Of a stretch of DNA of 64,000 bases, positions 34,131-43,294 are shown one piece after another. Location of the stretch: assembly GCF_900111015.1 (NCBI RefSeq), contig NZ_FOFS01000014.1, positions 62,001-126,000 of the forward strand. Direction: 5' to 3'. This stretch comes from Solimonas aquatica (GTDB taxonomy: Bacteria > Pseudomonadota > Gammaproteobacteria > Nevskiales > Nevskiaceae). A program made the position numbers and the translations under genes. The notes under the pieces are model-generated. The model did no database searches. It was not told the DNA's origin and worked only from the letters and a program-made list of their open reading frames with translations. Every line of letters starts with the position of its first letter. The stretch's first letter is position 1.

Positions 34131-34709
34131 ATGGAAGCTTTTCTGGTCTCCGCCGGCGCGGTGCTGCTCGGCGAAATCGGCGACAAGACCCAGCTGCTGG
34201 CGCTGTTGCTGGCGGCGCGTTTCCGCCGCCCGGCACCGCTGATCGCGGGCATCCTGGTCGCCACCGTTTTCAATCATGCGCTCGCCGCCTTCGTCGGTGG
34301 CTGGCTGCGCGCCATCCTCCCGGAGCATCTGCTGCCCTGGCTCGTCGGCGGCTCCTTCATCGCCGTGGGCCTGTGGGCGCTCAAGCCCGACAGCGTCGAG
34401 GATGATGAGGCGCAGCGTGCCGGGCAGAGCGCGTTCTGGGTCACCGCCGTGAGCTTCTTCATCGCCGAGATCGGCGACAAGACCCAGCTCGCCACCACCG
34501 TGCTGGCGGCGCGCTTCGGCGAGCTGGTGCCCGTCGTCAGCGGCACCACCCTGGGCATGCTGCTGGCCGATGTGCCGGTGATCTTCCTGGGCGCGGCCCT
34601 GGCGCAGCGCCTGCCGCTCAAGCCGATCCGCTTTGCGGCGGCGGCGCTGTTCATTGTGCTGGGCATCACCACGATCCTGCTGCGCGGTCTGATCGGCCCG
34701 ACGAGCTAG
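34131..34709 (+). CDS. TMEM165/GDT1-family manganese exporter
   Basis: A 192-residue membrane protein with two copies of the UPF0016 signature: GEIGDKTQLLALLLAARF near the start and AEIGDKTQLATTVLAARF in the middle, each inside a hydrophobic half of three helices, joined by an acidic loop (KPDSVEDDEA). These E-x-G-D-K-[TS] motifs bind Mn2+/Ca2+. Upstream lies a yybP-ykoY riboswitch, strongly supporting Mn2+ efflux. ATG 34131 follows GGAG with 8-nt spacing; an earlier GTG at 34119 is less likely. Confidence 0.93.
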   Translation: MEAFLVSAGAVLLGEIGDKTQLLALLLAARFRRPAPLIAGILVATVFNHALAAFVGGWLRAILPEHLLPWLVGGSFIAVGLWALKPDSVEDDEAQRAGQSAFWVTAVSFFIAEIGDKTQLATTVLAARFGELVPVVSGTTLGMLLADVPVIFLGAALAQRLPLKPIRFAAAALFIVLGITTILLRGLIGPTS

Positions 34710-34791
34710 CAGGCGGCGCGGCCGCTCTGCCGATAAGCTGGCGTGCGTCCGCACGAGGCGCCATGAGCCAACCACCGCATAGGGAGTGACG

Positions 34792-35571
34792 ATGAACAAG
34801 ACGCAGAAACTGCAGGTTCTGGCGGCTTCGATGCTGCTGCTTGCGCCCCTGCTGGCGCCGGCGCAGGAGACGGACGGCACGGCGGCGCCCGCCCCCGCAC
34901 CCGTCAGCGGTCCGGCGCCTTACGGCGGCATCGGCATCAATCTCGGCAGCACCGGTCTGGGCATCGACTACCGCTACGGCTTCAACCGCTTCCTGGCGCT
35001 GCGCGGTGGTTATCAGTTCGGCAGTTACAGCCACGACTGGGATCAGGACGGCAACACCTATACCGGCAAGCTCAAGGCCAATGCCGCCAAGCTCATGCTG
35101 GATGTGATGCCCTTCGGCGGCGGCTTTCGCCTGAGCGCGGGCCTCTACACCAAGGTGCCGGAATTCACGCTCAAGGCGCGCGGCCTGCAGCAGTACGACT
35201 ACAATGACACGCCCTACAACGGCGATCTGAAAGTGGACGGCGGCATCGATCTGGGCAAGGCCGCACCGTATCTGGGTCTGGGCTGGGGCGGCACGCCCAA
35301 CGGGCGCGGCTTCGGCGTGGGCTTCGACATGGGCGTGCTGATCGGCAAGAGCCCGGACGTCAGGCTCAGCGCCACGGGTCGTGCCTGCGATGCCAGCGTC
35401 GATTCCGCCTGTGATCCCAATGGCGTCTCGGGCTTCGATGTCAGCAGCAGCGATCCGCGCGCTTTGGTATTCCAGCAGGATCTCAAGGACGAAATCGCCA
35501 GGATCGAGGATGACGCCAAGAGCTTCCGCTTCTGGCCGGTGCTCAATCTGGCCCTGGTCTACCGCTTCTAA
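34792..35571 (+). CDS. Outer-membrane beta-barrel protein, unknown function
   Basis: A 259-residue exported protein. A signal peptide (LAASMLLLAPLLAPAQ) is followed by an Ala/Pro-rich stretch, then alternating-hydrophobic strands rich in Gly and aromatic residues (GIGINLGSTGLGIDYRYG, FGVGFDMGVLIG), ending ALVYRF with a C-terminal Phe, the BAM recognition mark. An insertion with two Cys (ACDASVDSACDPNG) may form a disulfide loop. Its last four bases overlap the convergent priA stop. Function unknown. Confidence 0.8.
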   Translation: MNKTQKLQVLAASMLLLAPLLAPAQETDGTAAPAPAPVSGPAPYGGIGINLGSTGLGIDYRYGFNRFLALRGGYQFGSYSHDWDQDGNTYTGKLKANAAKLMLDVMPFGGGFRLSAGLYTKVPEFTLKARGLQQYDYNDTPYNGDLKVDGGIDLGKAAPYLGLGWGGTPNGRGFGVGFDMGVLIGKSPDVRLSATGRACDASVDSACDPNGVSGFDVSSSDPRALVFQQDLKDEIARIEDDAKSFRFWPVLNLALVYRF

Positions 35572-37733
35572 AAGAGATCGGCCGGGTCCACGTCCACCGA
35601 CCAGCGCAGCCGGCGCGCCCCGGGCAGCTCGGCGATCTGCGGCACCGCGGCGGCCAGCGCGCGGTGCAGCTCGCTGCGCTGCGCGGCCTGCAGCAGCAGC
35701 TGCGCGCGCCAGTAGCCGGCGCGGCGTTCCATGCCGGAAGGGATGGGTTCCATCACCTGCACGCCGGCAAAGCCCAGGCAGTGCTCGCGCGCCTGCGTGA
35801 GGAAACGCAGCGGCGTCTGCGCGTCCTGCGCCTCGGCGCGCAGCAGGGCCAGATGCGAGTACGGCGGCAGGCAGGCGGCCTGCCGTTCGAGCAGCAGCTC
35901 ATCGCTCAGCGCGTGATAGCCCTTGTCGATCAGGGTGCGCAGCAGCGGATGCTCGGGTTCATGCGTCTGCAGCCAGACCTCGCCGGCCTGCCCGCTGCGC
36001 CCGGCGCGCCCGGCCACCTGCGTGAGCATCTGGCCCATGCGCTCGATGGCGCGAAAGTCGGCGCCGTATAAAGCCTGATCGGCAGAGACGATGCCCACCA
36101 GCGAGAGACTGGGAAAGTCGTGGCCCTTGGCCAGGATCTGCGTGCCGACCAGGATGTCGATGCGGCGCGCGCGGATGTCGGCGAGCAGCGCATCCAGCTC
36201 GCTGCGCTGGCTCAGGCGATCCGAATCCAGGCGCTCGACGCGATGACGCGGATAGCGGTTGGCCAGGGCCTGCTCGATGCGCTCGGTGCCCTGGCCGACG
36301 CTGATCAGCTCGCTGCCGCCGCAGGAAGGACATTCGCGCGGCAGGCTCTGCTGCCAGCCGCAGTGATGACAGATCAGCCGCCCGCGCGTGCGATGCACGG
36401 TGAGCTGCGCATCGCAATGCGTGCAGGGCGCGCGCCAGCCGCAGGCATGACAGAGCAGCAGCGGCGCATAGCCGCGCCGGTTGATGAACAGCAGGGCCTG
36501 CTCGCCTTTCTCCAGGCAGCGGTCGATGGCCAGCAGCAGCGGCTCGGACAAACCGTGCTGCAGCTGCTGGCCGCGCACATCCAGCACGCGGATCTGCGGC
36601 GGCGCCTGGGTCTGCACGCGGCGCGTCAGGCGGATGTGGCGGTAACGTCCGGCGCGGGCGTTGTGCAGGCTCTCCAGCGCCGGCGTGGCGCTGCCCAGAA
36701 TCACCGGCAGCTGCGCACGCTGCGCGCGCACCACCGCCAGATCGCGCGCCGAATAGCGAAAGCCGTCCTGCTGCTTGAACGAGGTGTCGTGCTCCTCGTC
36801 GACCACGATCAGCCCCAGGCGCGCGAAAGGCACGAACACCGCCGAGCGCGTCCCCACCACCACGGCCACACTGCCGGCGCGCGCGGCGAGCCAGGTCTTC
36901 TCGCGTTCGCGGGCCGAGAGACCCGAGTGAAAGCTGGCCACGCCCTCGCCGAAGCGCTGCGCGAGCTGGGTCTGCAGCTGCGGCGTCAAGCCAATCTCCG
37001 GCACCAGCAGCAGCGCCTGCCGGCCCGCGGCCAGCGCCTGCGCGATGCGGCGCAGATACAGCTCGGTCTTGCCGCTGCCGGTGACGCCATCGAGCAGGCT
37101 GACATGGAAGTGCTCGCCGTTTTCCTGGAGCGCCGCCAGGGCCTGGCTCTGCTCCTCGGTGAGTTCGGGCAGCGGCAGCGGCGCCAGATACGGCGCCGGT
37201 GCGGCCGGCGCCAGCTCGCAGCGCGCCCAGCCGCGTTCCAGAAGCGTCTGCCGCTGCGCCGCCGGCGCCCAGGCTTTGCCACGGCGCGGCTGCTCGGCCA
37301 GCGTCTGCAAGGCGGCGCGCAGCGCGCGCTGGCGTTCCGGCAGGCCGGCCAGGGCGGCGCGGCCGGCCTCGCTGAGCTGCCAGAGCGGCTCGCCGGATTC
37401 GGCGCTGCCCTCGCGCTTGAGGCTGCCGGGCAGGGCCGCAGCGAGCACCTCGCCCAGCGGGTGGTGGTAGTAGTCGGCGGCCCATTCGCAGAGCGAGAGC
37501 AGCTCGGCCGGCAGCAGCGGCGAGTCGTCGATCAGCGCCTCGATCAGGCGGTGCTCACCCGCGTCGGCGCCGGCCTCGAAAGGCGCGCGGACCACGATGC
37601 CGCTGGTCTGGCGACGGCCGAACGGCACCCGCACGCGCATGCCGCGGCGCAGCTGCGCGGCCAGATGTTCCGGCACCGCGTAGTCGAAAAGGCGCGGCAG
37701 CGGCAGGTCCAGGGCGATGGAGCTCAGCAGCAT
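35568..37733 (-). CDS. priA: Primosomal protein N' (replication restart helicase)
   Basis: A 721-residue SF2 helicase. The 3'-DNA binding domain opens it (IALDLPLPRLFDYAVP). Walker A is GVTGSGKTE near residue 216 and the DEAH-type box is VVDEEHD. The zinc-binding insertion at about 430-480 has the paired Cys pattern (CHACGWR, CTHCD, CHHCGW, CPSCGG). It ends with SVDVDPADLF, standard for PriA. It remodels stalled forks and loads DnaB. The start at 37733 is well placed against the conserved N-terminus. Confidence 0.97.
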   Translation of the reverse strand: MLLSSIALDLPLPRLFDYAVPEHLAAQLRRGMRVRVPFGRRQTSGIVVRAPFEAGADAGEHRLIEALIDDSPLLPAELLSLCEWAADYYHHPLGEVLAAALPGSLKREGSAESGEPLWQLSEAGRAALAGLPERQRALRAALQTLAEQPRRGKAWAPAAQRQTLLERGWARCELAPAAPAPYLAPLPLPELTEEQSQALAALQENGEHFHVSLLDGVTGSGKTELYLRRIAQALAAGRQALLLVPEIGLTPQLQTQLAQRFGEGVASFHSGLSAREREKTWLAARAGSVAVVVGTRSAVFVPFARLGLIVVDEEHDTSFKQQDGFRYSARDLAVVRAQRAQLPVILGSATPALESLHNARAGRYRHIRLTRRVQTQAPPQIRVLDVRGQQLQHGLSEPLLLAIDRCLEKGEQALLFINRRGYAPLLLCHACGWRAPCTHCDAQLTVHRTRGRLICHHCGWQQSLPRECPSCGGSELISVGQGTERIEQALANRYPRHRVERLDSDRLSQRSELDALLADIRARRIDILVGTQILAKGHDFPSLSLVGIVSADQALYGADFRAIERMGQMLTQVAGRAGRSGQAGEVWLQTHEPEHPLLRTLIDKGYHALSDELLLERQAACLPPYSHLALLRAEAQDAQTPLRFLTQAREHCLGFAGVQVMEPIPSGMERRAGYWRAQLLLQAAQRSELHRALAAAVPQIAELPGARRLRWSVDVDPADLF

Positions 37734-38028
37734 GGATCAAAGCTGTGGATAACTATGTGGAAGACTGTCGTGCGAAGTGGCCCGACCCCGCCTGCAAGGC
37801 CCGCGAAATCCTTTGCAGGTACCTTGCAGACGATAAAATTTACTTTTGAAACAACTGTCTGCACTGATATGGAAAGAACATGAATGAAGCGTGACTTGAT
37901 TGTGACGGCGGTTTCCGGGCCGTTTTGCGGTGTTGATAAGGGCCGCCACAGGGCCGCCGCCGGGATCAAGTTTTTGCCGCTGCGTCAAGCCTTATGCCGC
38001 GAAAATTTGCGCTAATTCCGGCTTGCAG
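37734..38028. other. Intergenic region between priA and enoyl-CoA hydratase genes
   Basis: A relatively AT-rich patch (37825-37910) likely carries the priA promoter, which reads leftward. A single perfect DnaA-box-like TGTGGATAA is at 37744-37752. Short GGGCCGCC direct repeats are near 37939. No gene or terminator was recognised. Confidence 0.4.
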
Positions 38029-38838
38029 TCAGTGCCCGCGGAATTGCGGCGGGCGCTTGGCCACGAAAGCCTCCACCGCCTCCTCGTGGTCGGCGGTTTC
38101 ATGCGCCAGGGCCTGGAAGGCGGCGGACAGTTCCAGGATGTCGGACAGGCGCTGCTGCTGGCCCTCGCGCAGCAGGCGCTTGGTCAGGCGCAGGGTCTTG
38201 GCGGGGCGCGAGACGATGCGCCCGGCCAGGCGGTAGGCCTCGTCCAGCAGCTGCGCATCCGGCAGCACCCGTGACACCAGACCCATGGCGCGGGCGGCTT
38301 CGGCATCGATGGTGTCGCCGGTGAGCATCAGCTCGGCGGCATTGGCCAGACCCACCGCGCGCGGCAGCAGCCAGGCGCCGCCGTCGCCGGGCACCAGGCC
38401 GACATTGATGAAGCTGGAAGCAAAGCGCGCCCGCTCGCCGGCGATGCGCAGATCGCAGGTGCAGGCCAGGTCGCAGCCCAGGCCGATGGCCGGACCGTTG
38501 ACCGCCGCGATCATCGGCAGCTCGCAGTCCCAGAGCGCGCGGATCGCCGCCTGCACGCCCATGCGGTAATTGCCGCGCGTGGCCACCGGCGAATCCAGGC
38601 GGCCGATGCCGCTGCGCTCGCGCATGGCTTTCAGATCACCGCCGGCGCAGAAGGCGCTGCCGGCGCCGGTGAGCACGATGCAGCTGGCCTGCGCTGCGCG
38701 CTGCGCGCGGGTCAGCGCGGCAACGATGTCATCGCAATCCGCCTGCGTGGCGATGGCGTTGCGCGATTCGGCGCGATCCAGGGTCAGGGTGACGATGCGG
38801 TCCTGGATCTCGTAGCGGACGAAGGGCGAGGCGGACAT
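38029..38838 (-). CDS. Crotonase-family enoyl-CoA hydratase/isomerase, PaaG-like loop
   Basis: A 269-residue crotonase. The oxyanion-hole segments FCAGGDLKAM (about 63-72) and NGPAIGLGCDLA (114-125) are intact. Relative to rat crotonase, the Glu164 equivalent is kept (Glu169 in NAAELMLTGD), but the Glu144 position is Phe143 in SSFINVGLVPGDGGAWLLPR. That loop resembles PaaG-type isomerases, whose catalytic Asp would be one residue earlier than Asp152 here. So hydration is doubtful and isomerisation or another acyl-CoA reaction is possible. It stands alone between priA and yhhQ. Confidence 0.85.
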   Translation of the reverse strand: MSASPFVRYEIQDRIVTLTLDRAESRNAIATQADCDDIVAALTRAQRAAQASCIVLTGAGSAFCAGGDLKAMRERSGIGRLDSPVATRGNYRMGVQAAIRALWDCELPMIAAVNGPAIGLGCDLACTCDLRIAGERARFASSFINVGLVPGDGGAWLLPRAVGLANAAELMLTGDTIDAEAARAMGLVSRVLPDAQLLDEAYRLAGRIVSRPAKTLRLTKRLLREGQQQRLSDILELSAAFQALAHETADHEEAVEAFVAKRPPQFRGH

Positions 38839-38861
38839 GGGCGGCTTGGTTTCGGGCGGGA

Positions 38862-38885
38862 CTGCGGATCATAGGCGATCCGCAG
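38862..38885. promoter_or_regulatory. Inverted repeat upstream of crotonase gene
   Basis: Perfect 9-bp arms CTGCGGATC / GATCCGCAG with a 6-bp centre, 24-47 bp upstream of the crotonase ATG. Position and form suit a dimeric repressor operator, but no known consensus is matched. Confidence 0.35.
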
Positions 38886-39035
38886 CGGTCTGCCGGGTGG
38901 GCGGGAGTTTTCTGGAAAGGAATCACGCCAAGGCGCACGGCAGCGCAAAGGCGCCATGAAAAGCCGGGAATGATGGATGTCTTGTTGCCCGTCTTGCGCC
39001 TGGGCGTGACTCTTGTGCTGTTGCTGTCGCGCTTT

Positions 39036-39776
39036 TTAGTCCCCGTGCAGCTTCTTGGTCTCGCCCTCTTCCTTCAGCGAGAACGGCGTGAAGCGGGTGT
39101 GGACATCGTAGGTATCCACGCCTTCGGCGCGCTTGAGGGCGTTGACCACCCCATAGGTCAGCGGCGTGAACACCACTTCCACCGCCACCTTCATCGCCCA
39201 GTTGAACAGGATCACCGAAATCATGGTCTGCGTGCTCCACAGGCCGTAGAAGGCGATGGGATAGAAGGCCAGGCTGTCCACGCCCTGGCCGACGATGGTG
39301 GAGCCGATGGTGCGCGTCCACAGCCAGCGGCCCTGCGTCCAGATTTTCATCTTGGCCAGCACGAAGCTGTTGGCGAAGTCGCCGATCCAGTAGGCGACGA
39401 TGGAGCCCAGGGCGATGCGCCAGGTGTTGCCGAACACCAGCTCCAGCGCCGGCTGCAGTTGCTGGTTGTAGGGCTCGCTGGGCTCGGGCGGAATGTTGAC
39501 GATGGCCCAGCTCATGAAGGTGGCGAACAGCATCGCGCCGAAGCCGGCCCAGATCGCACGCCGTGCGCGCGCATAGCCGTACACCTCGGTGAGCACGTCG
39601 CCGAAGATGTAGCTGAAGGGGAAGAACAGATTGCCGGCGCCGAAAGTCACCGCGCCGAGCAGCGGCAGCGTCCAGGTGCAGACCTTGCCGGGGCCGATCA
39701 GGTTGGAGCACAGCAGCACACAGACCAGGCCGGCGACCAGAAAGTCGTAATGACGGAAATGCGCGGTGCGATTCAT
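39036..39776 (-). CDS. yhhQ: Queuosine precursor transporter (YhhQ/DUF165)
   Basis: A 246-residue inner-membrane protein with about six helices. Typical VUT/YhhQ features are SNLIGPGK in helix one region, FPFSYIFGDVLTEVYGYARARRAIW, and DSLAFYPIAFYG. E. coli YhhQ imports preQ0/preQ1 for queuosine tRNA modification. Length is slightly longer than average at the C-terminus (KEEGETKKLHGD). No preQ1 riboswitch is visible in the 63-bp gap upstream. Confidence 0.92.
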   Translation of the reverse strand: MNRTAHFRHYDFLVAGLVCVLLCSNLIGPGKVCTWTLPLLGAVTFGAGNLFFPFSYIFGDVLTEVYGYARARRAIWAGFGAMLFATFMSWAIVNIPPEPSEPYNQQLQPALELVFGNTWRIALGSIVAYWIGDFANSFVLAKMKIWTQGRWLWTRTIGSTIVGQGVDSLAFYPIAFYGLWSTQTMISVILFNWAMKVAVEVVFTPLTYGVVNALKRAEGVDTYDVHTRFTPFSLKEEGETKKLHGD

Positions 39777-39839
39777 CGCCGGTCTTCCAGCCCCCGTGCT
39801 GGCGCTGCCTGTTTTGCCGCCAGCATAACGGAAGGCGGC

Positions 39840-40685
39840 TCAGTCGGTGGTCTGGCTCTGCGTGCGCAGATAATCCAGCAGGCGCTGCCGCAGCTCGGGA
39901 TGAAAGCTCGCATCGATGTGATGCCCGCCCGGCACGATCCACAATTGCTTGGGCTCACGCGCCGCCGCAAACAGGCGCTGCGCATGTGCGACATCGACCA
40001 CGATGTCGGCGTCGCCGTGAATCAGCAGAACCGGCATCGGGCTCAGCTGGCCGATCACCGCCTCCGGCGCGAGACGGTCGGAGACCAGATACGACAGCGG
40101 CCATTGCAGCGGCCAGGTCAGCCAGAGCAGGGACAGCTTGTCGCGGGCGATGCGCCGATAGCTGGAGAACGCGCTGTCGCTGATCAGGGCGCGCACCTGG
40201 TGGCGCAGCGGGCTGCCGGCCAGCATGCGGATGGCGATGGCGCCGCCGATGCTCTGGCCGTAGACGATCACCGGACTGCCCTGTGCCCAGTCCTGCTTGA
40301 GCAGAAAGGCCAGCGCGGCTTCGGCGTCGCGATGCGCGCCGTCGATATCGCGCTCGCCTTCGGATTCGCCATAACCGCGATAGTCCAGCGCCAGCACCTG
40401 ATAACCCTCGGCCGGCAGCCAGCTGACCAGATGGATGTGCGTGGACAGGTTTTCGGCATTGCCGTGCAGATAGAGCAGCGTGGCCTTGGGCTTGCCGGCC
40501 GTGGGCAGACGCAGGGCGTGCAGGCGCGTGCCGTCGCTGCTGCGCAGCCAGAGGTCCTCGGCCGGCGTGCCGAGCGGCCGCTGCGGATAGTGATGCACGC
40601 GATCCGGCTGCAGGAAGATGTTGGTGCAGGCCGCCAGCATCGGCAGCAGCAACAGCGCCAGCCAGCGGTACGGGCGTCGGGTCAT
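39840..40685 (-). CDS. Alpha/beta hydrolase lipoprotein
   Basis: A 281-residue serine hydrolase with a lipoprotein signal (LLLLPMLAACTN; Cys20 region). The nucleophile elbow is GQSIGG, the acid region is LLIHGDADIVV and the terminal His is in GGHHID. It belongs to the ABHD13/YfhR-like group ('YLHGNAEN', 'LDYRGYGES'). The start codon overlaps the upstream DUF4105 stop by one base (TGATG), so the two are co-translated. Likely a periplasm-facing esterase; substrate unknown. Confidence 0.87.
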   Translation of the reverse strand: MTRRPYRWLALLLLPMLAACTNIFLQPDRVHHYPQRPLGTPAEDLWLRSSDGTRLHALRLPTAGKPKATLLYLHGNAENLSTHIHLVSWLPAEGYQVLALDYRGYGESEGERDIDGAHRDAEAALAFLLKQDWAQGSPVIVYGQSIGGAIAIRMLAGSPLRHQVRALISDSAFSSYRRIARDKLSLLWLTWPLQWPLSYLVSDRLAPEAVIGQLSPMPVLLIHGDADIVVDVAHAQRLFAAAREPKQLWIVPGGHHIDASFHPELRQRLLDYLRTQSQTTD

Positions 40686-42607
40686 CAGAAGTAATGCTGC
40701 CAGCCCAGCTCGATGCTGTGCAGGCTCTGCTGCGATTCGCGCAGGCTGCGCCAGGACAGGCGCAGCCCGTCATTGGCGCCCGGCTGCCACTGCGTGCCCA
40801 GGCGCAGCTGCAGCTGATGGCCGGCGGCGCCGCTGAGCGGGCCCAGGTAATCCAGTTCCAGCTGCTGGGTCCAGTGCGCGCCGAAGCTGCCGGCCCAGCC
40901 GCCCCGCAGACCTGCGGCCAGCGCGTGGTCCTGGTCCAGATCGGTGTTGGCGTCGAGCTGCGCGAAGGCAAAGCCGTACAGCAGTTGCTGGCTGGCCGGA
41001 GCGGCGGCCAGGCCGATGCCGCCATCGACATACGCCCCGGGCCGTCCTTGCGTCTGCGCGCGCAGGGCGTCGAGGCCGTAGCGGCGCAGTCCGCCGGAGA
41101 CCTGCCAGGACCAGGGCCTGAAAGCGCGATCCCAGGCGCTGATCGCCTGCACATTGACCAGGCGCAGATCGGACAGGCGCAGGCCATCCTGGCGCGCCAG
41201 CAGGCCCAGATCGAAGAACTCCAGCTCGCCGCCGGCGAGATAACCGGCGGGCGGATCGAGGCGGTCGTGATAAGCGCCGCGAAAGCGCAGCACGGCGGCG
41301 TCCTGGCCCTGCGCATGACGCAGCGCGAAGGTCCAGCGCGAGGTTTCGTGGCCGCGCTCCGGCGAGGTCCCGGGCACCGGCACCGCCGTGAACCCGGCGT
41401 CGGCATCGAGCTGGCTGCGTTCGGCCAGCAGCGCGCGGGTCGCCGGCAGCGCCTGCGCGCGCTCGACGTCGTGCTCGTTGAAGCTCAGATAGAGCCGGTC
41501 GTTGGCGGTCTCCAGCATGCGCGCACGATCCCGCGCACTGGCCTGCCGGTAACGCGGATCCTCGAAGTCCACCGTGCCGTGCGGGTCGCTGGCCTGCAGC
41601 ACCCATCGTTCCTGCGCCTGGCTCAGCTGCTGCAGCTGATGGCGCAGGCGGCGGGCCAGCGAAGGGCGGAACTCGGCCTCGTCCAGCAGCCCGGCTTCGC
41701 GCAGCGTGCGCAGGGTATCCACGGGGATGGTGTAGAGCCCCGGAAAATCGTAGGCCTGCGTGAGATACAGCCCCGGCCGCGCGGTCTGCAGCAGGGCCAG
41801 CATCATGTACGAGCAGTTTTCGGTGAAGAAGTAATACTCCGAACCGACGCCGCGCATCTCCCAGAGATGCAGCAGCACGCGATGCACGTCCTCGCGGCTG
41901 AGCTTGAGCGGGTATTCCCAGAGATCGCGATTGTTGATGCGCGCGTACTGCCGCACCTTCTCGTGATAGCGGTACACGGAATACTGGCCGGCGAAACCGC
42001 CGGAGATGCCCAGCACCGTGTAGGTGAGCATGTTCTCGCCCTGCGCGATGTTGGCGGCGTAATTCACCGCATAGGCGAGCAGGCGCTGGTCCGGGCCCTG
42101 GCCTTCGCGATCCAGCCGCAGCAGGGAATGGCCGTACATGGTGGCCGGACTGTTGAGATCGTTGGCGGCGAACACGGCGGCGATGGCCACGGTGTCCAGA
42201 TTGCGCAGCCATTCCTCGTGCAGGGGACAGCGCTGCGGCGGCAGGCGCGCGGGATCGAATTGCAGCCGCTGGCGTAGCCATTCGTAGCGTGCCCGGAAGC
42301 GGCACTGCGGCGGCTCATCCATCACCGGCACATCGCTGAAGAAGCGCGCCAGCGTGGCATTGAGCTCCGCCTGCGCATCATGCTTGCCCTGTGCGGCGTT
42401 GAAGAACAGCGCGTCGTCGATGGTGCTGCCGGCGCCGGGCAGCAAACGGTTGTCGCGAAAGTGCAGCAAGCGCAGCCAGTACGGATCCTGCGCCAGATGG
42501 GCCCGGGCGGCGTTTTGCTGCAGCTCGCGAAGATAGTCGTCCGCTGCGGTGGCGCGGGCCGCGCAGGGCAGCAGGCAGGCGAGCAGCAACAGCAGGCGAT
42601 AGCGCAT
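40685..42607 (-). CDS. DUF4105 (Lnb-type) exported protein
   Basis: A 640-residue secreted protein with a signal peptide (LLLLLACLLPCAARA). Residues ~20-330 contain the DUF4105 core with NSPATMYGHSLLRLD and FFTENCSYMMLALL, the His and Cys positions of an NlpC/P60-like fold. The C-terminal third has alternating strands (ELDYLGPLSGAAGHQLQLRLG) and ends in an aromatic residue (WQHYF), suggesting an outer-membrane barrel. Function unknown. It is co-translated with the downstream hydrolase lipoprotein. Confidence 0.85.
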   Translation of the reverse strand: MRYRLLLLLACLLPCAARATAADDYLRELQQNAARAHLAQDPYWLRLLHFRDNRLLPGAGSTIDDALFFNAAQGKHDAQAELNATLARFFSDVPVMDEPPQCRFRARYEWLRQRLQFDPARLPPQRCPLHEEWLRNLDTVAIAAVFAANDLNSPATMYGHSLLRLDREGQGPDQRLLAYAVNYAANIAQGENMLTYTVLGISGGFAGQYSVYRYHEKVRQYARINNRDLWEYPLKLSREDVHRVLLHLWEMRGVGSEYYFFTENCSYMMLALLQTARPGLYLTQAYDFPGLYTIPVDTLRTLREAGLLDEAEFRPSLARRLRHQLQQLSQAQERWVLQASDPHGTVDFEDPRYRQASARDRARMLETANDRLYLSFNEHDVERAQALPATRALLAERSQLDADAGFTAVPVPGTSPERGHETSRWTFALRHAQGQDAAVLRFRGAYHDRLDPPAGYLAGGELEFFDLGLLARQDGLRLSDLRLVNVQAISAWDRAFRPWSWQVSGGLRRYGLDALRAQTQGRPGAYVDGGIGLAAAPASQQLLYGFAFAQLDANTDLDQDHALAAGLRGGWAGSFGAHWTQQLELDYLGPLSGAAGHQLQLRLGTQWQPGANDGLRLSWRSLRESQQSLHSIELGWQHYF

Positions 42608-42640
42608 GCGCGGAAACCAGCAGGAGTTCAGGCAATAAAA

Positions 42641-42664
42641 ACGGCGGCTGTTGCCAGCCGCCGT
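42641..42664 (-). terminator. Intrinsic terminator of DUF3015 gene
   Basis: A 10-bp perfect GC-rich stem (ACGGCGGCTG / CAGCCGCCGT) with loop TTGC on the plus strand; on the minus strand it is followed by TTTTATTGCC. It lies 21 bp after the DUF3015 stop codon. Confidence 0.85.
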
Positions 42665-42685
42665 CTGCTTTGCCGCAAAGCCGGA

Positions 42686-43165
42686 TCAGGCCTGGATGTA
42701 CCGCGCCAGATGCTGGTCGGCACCCATCAGGGCTTCGACACGCTCGGCGATCTCGTTGGAGCTGACGTCGGCACGGTCGAAAATCTTCGTGTAGTTGTTC
42801 TTCAGCATCGCGTAGAACAGCGCACGATCCTTGGCATCGGTGATGCCGTAGATGCCGGCCAGCGTGCTGAGCGATTCGCCGGAGCCGATCGCCGCTTCGG
42901 TGGAGAGCTGATCCAGATTGCTGGACAGGAAGGTGAACTTGGCGCCTTCGGTGACCGCGTCGCGGCCGTTGCAGCCCAGCGTGCCGCTGGAGATGCCGAA
43001 GGTGCCGTTGCCGAGGATGCCGTTGGTGTAGGTTGCGAGCAGCTTGGACATGACACCGGTCTGACCGGCCATCAGATGCGTGCCCACGCCGCAGCCGGCG
43101 TCATGATCGGCCATGGCGCTCAGAGGAGCGAGCGTGAGTGCAGCAAGCGCGAGAAGCTTCTTCAT
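42686..43165 (-). CDS. DUF3015 exported protein
   Basis: A 159-residue secreted protein: signal MKKLLALAALTLAPLSAMA, then DHDAGCGVGTHLMAGQTG, the DUF3015 start, with a second Cys in GTLGCNG that may pair with the first. The family is found in proteobacteria with no known role. It is monocistronic, with its own terminator at 42641-42664, and about 130 bp of upstream sequence. Confidence 0.9.
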   Translation of the reverse strand: MKKLLALAALTLAPLSAMADHDAGCGVGTHLMAGQTGVMSKLLATYTNGILGNGTFGISSGTLGCNGRDAVTEGAKFTFLSSNLDQLSTEAAIGSGESLSTLAGIYGITDAKDRALFYAMLKNNYTKIFDRADVSSNEIAERVEALMGADQHLARYIQA

Positions 43166-43294
43166 CTAGAGTTCTCCCAAATCCTTGTATCGAGTGTGTG
43201 CCGCGGCGACAAGATACTCGTAGCCGCGAAGCTGAGCAAAGGGCGACGGGCGCCTTGGATGCGCCTGATCGCCCTGCCGCAGTATGACGGTGCC

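Noticed and set aside
37744-37752. DnaA-box-like TGTGGATAA near priA
   Set aside because: Single box, no cluster, no AT-rich unwinding element or dnaA gene; chance occurrence is likely.
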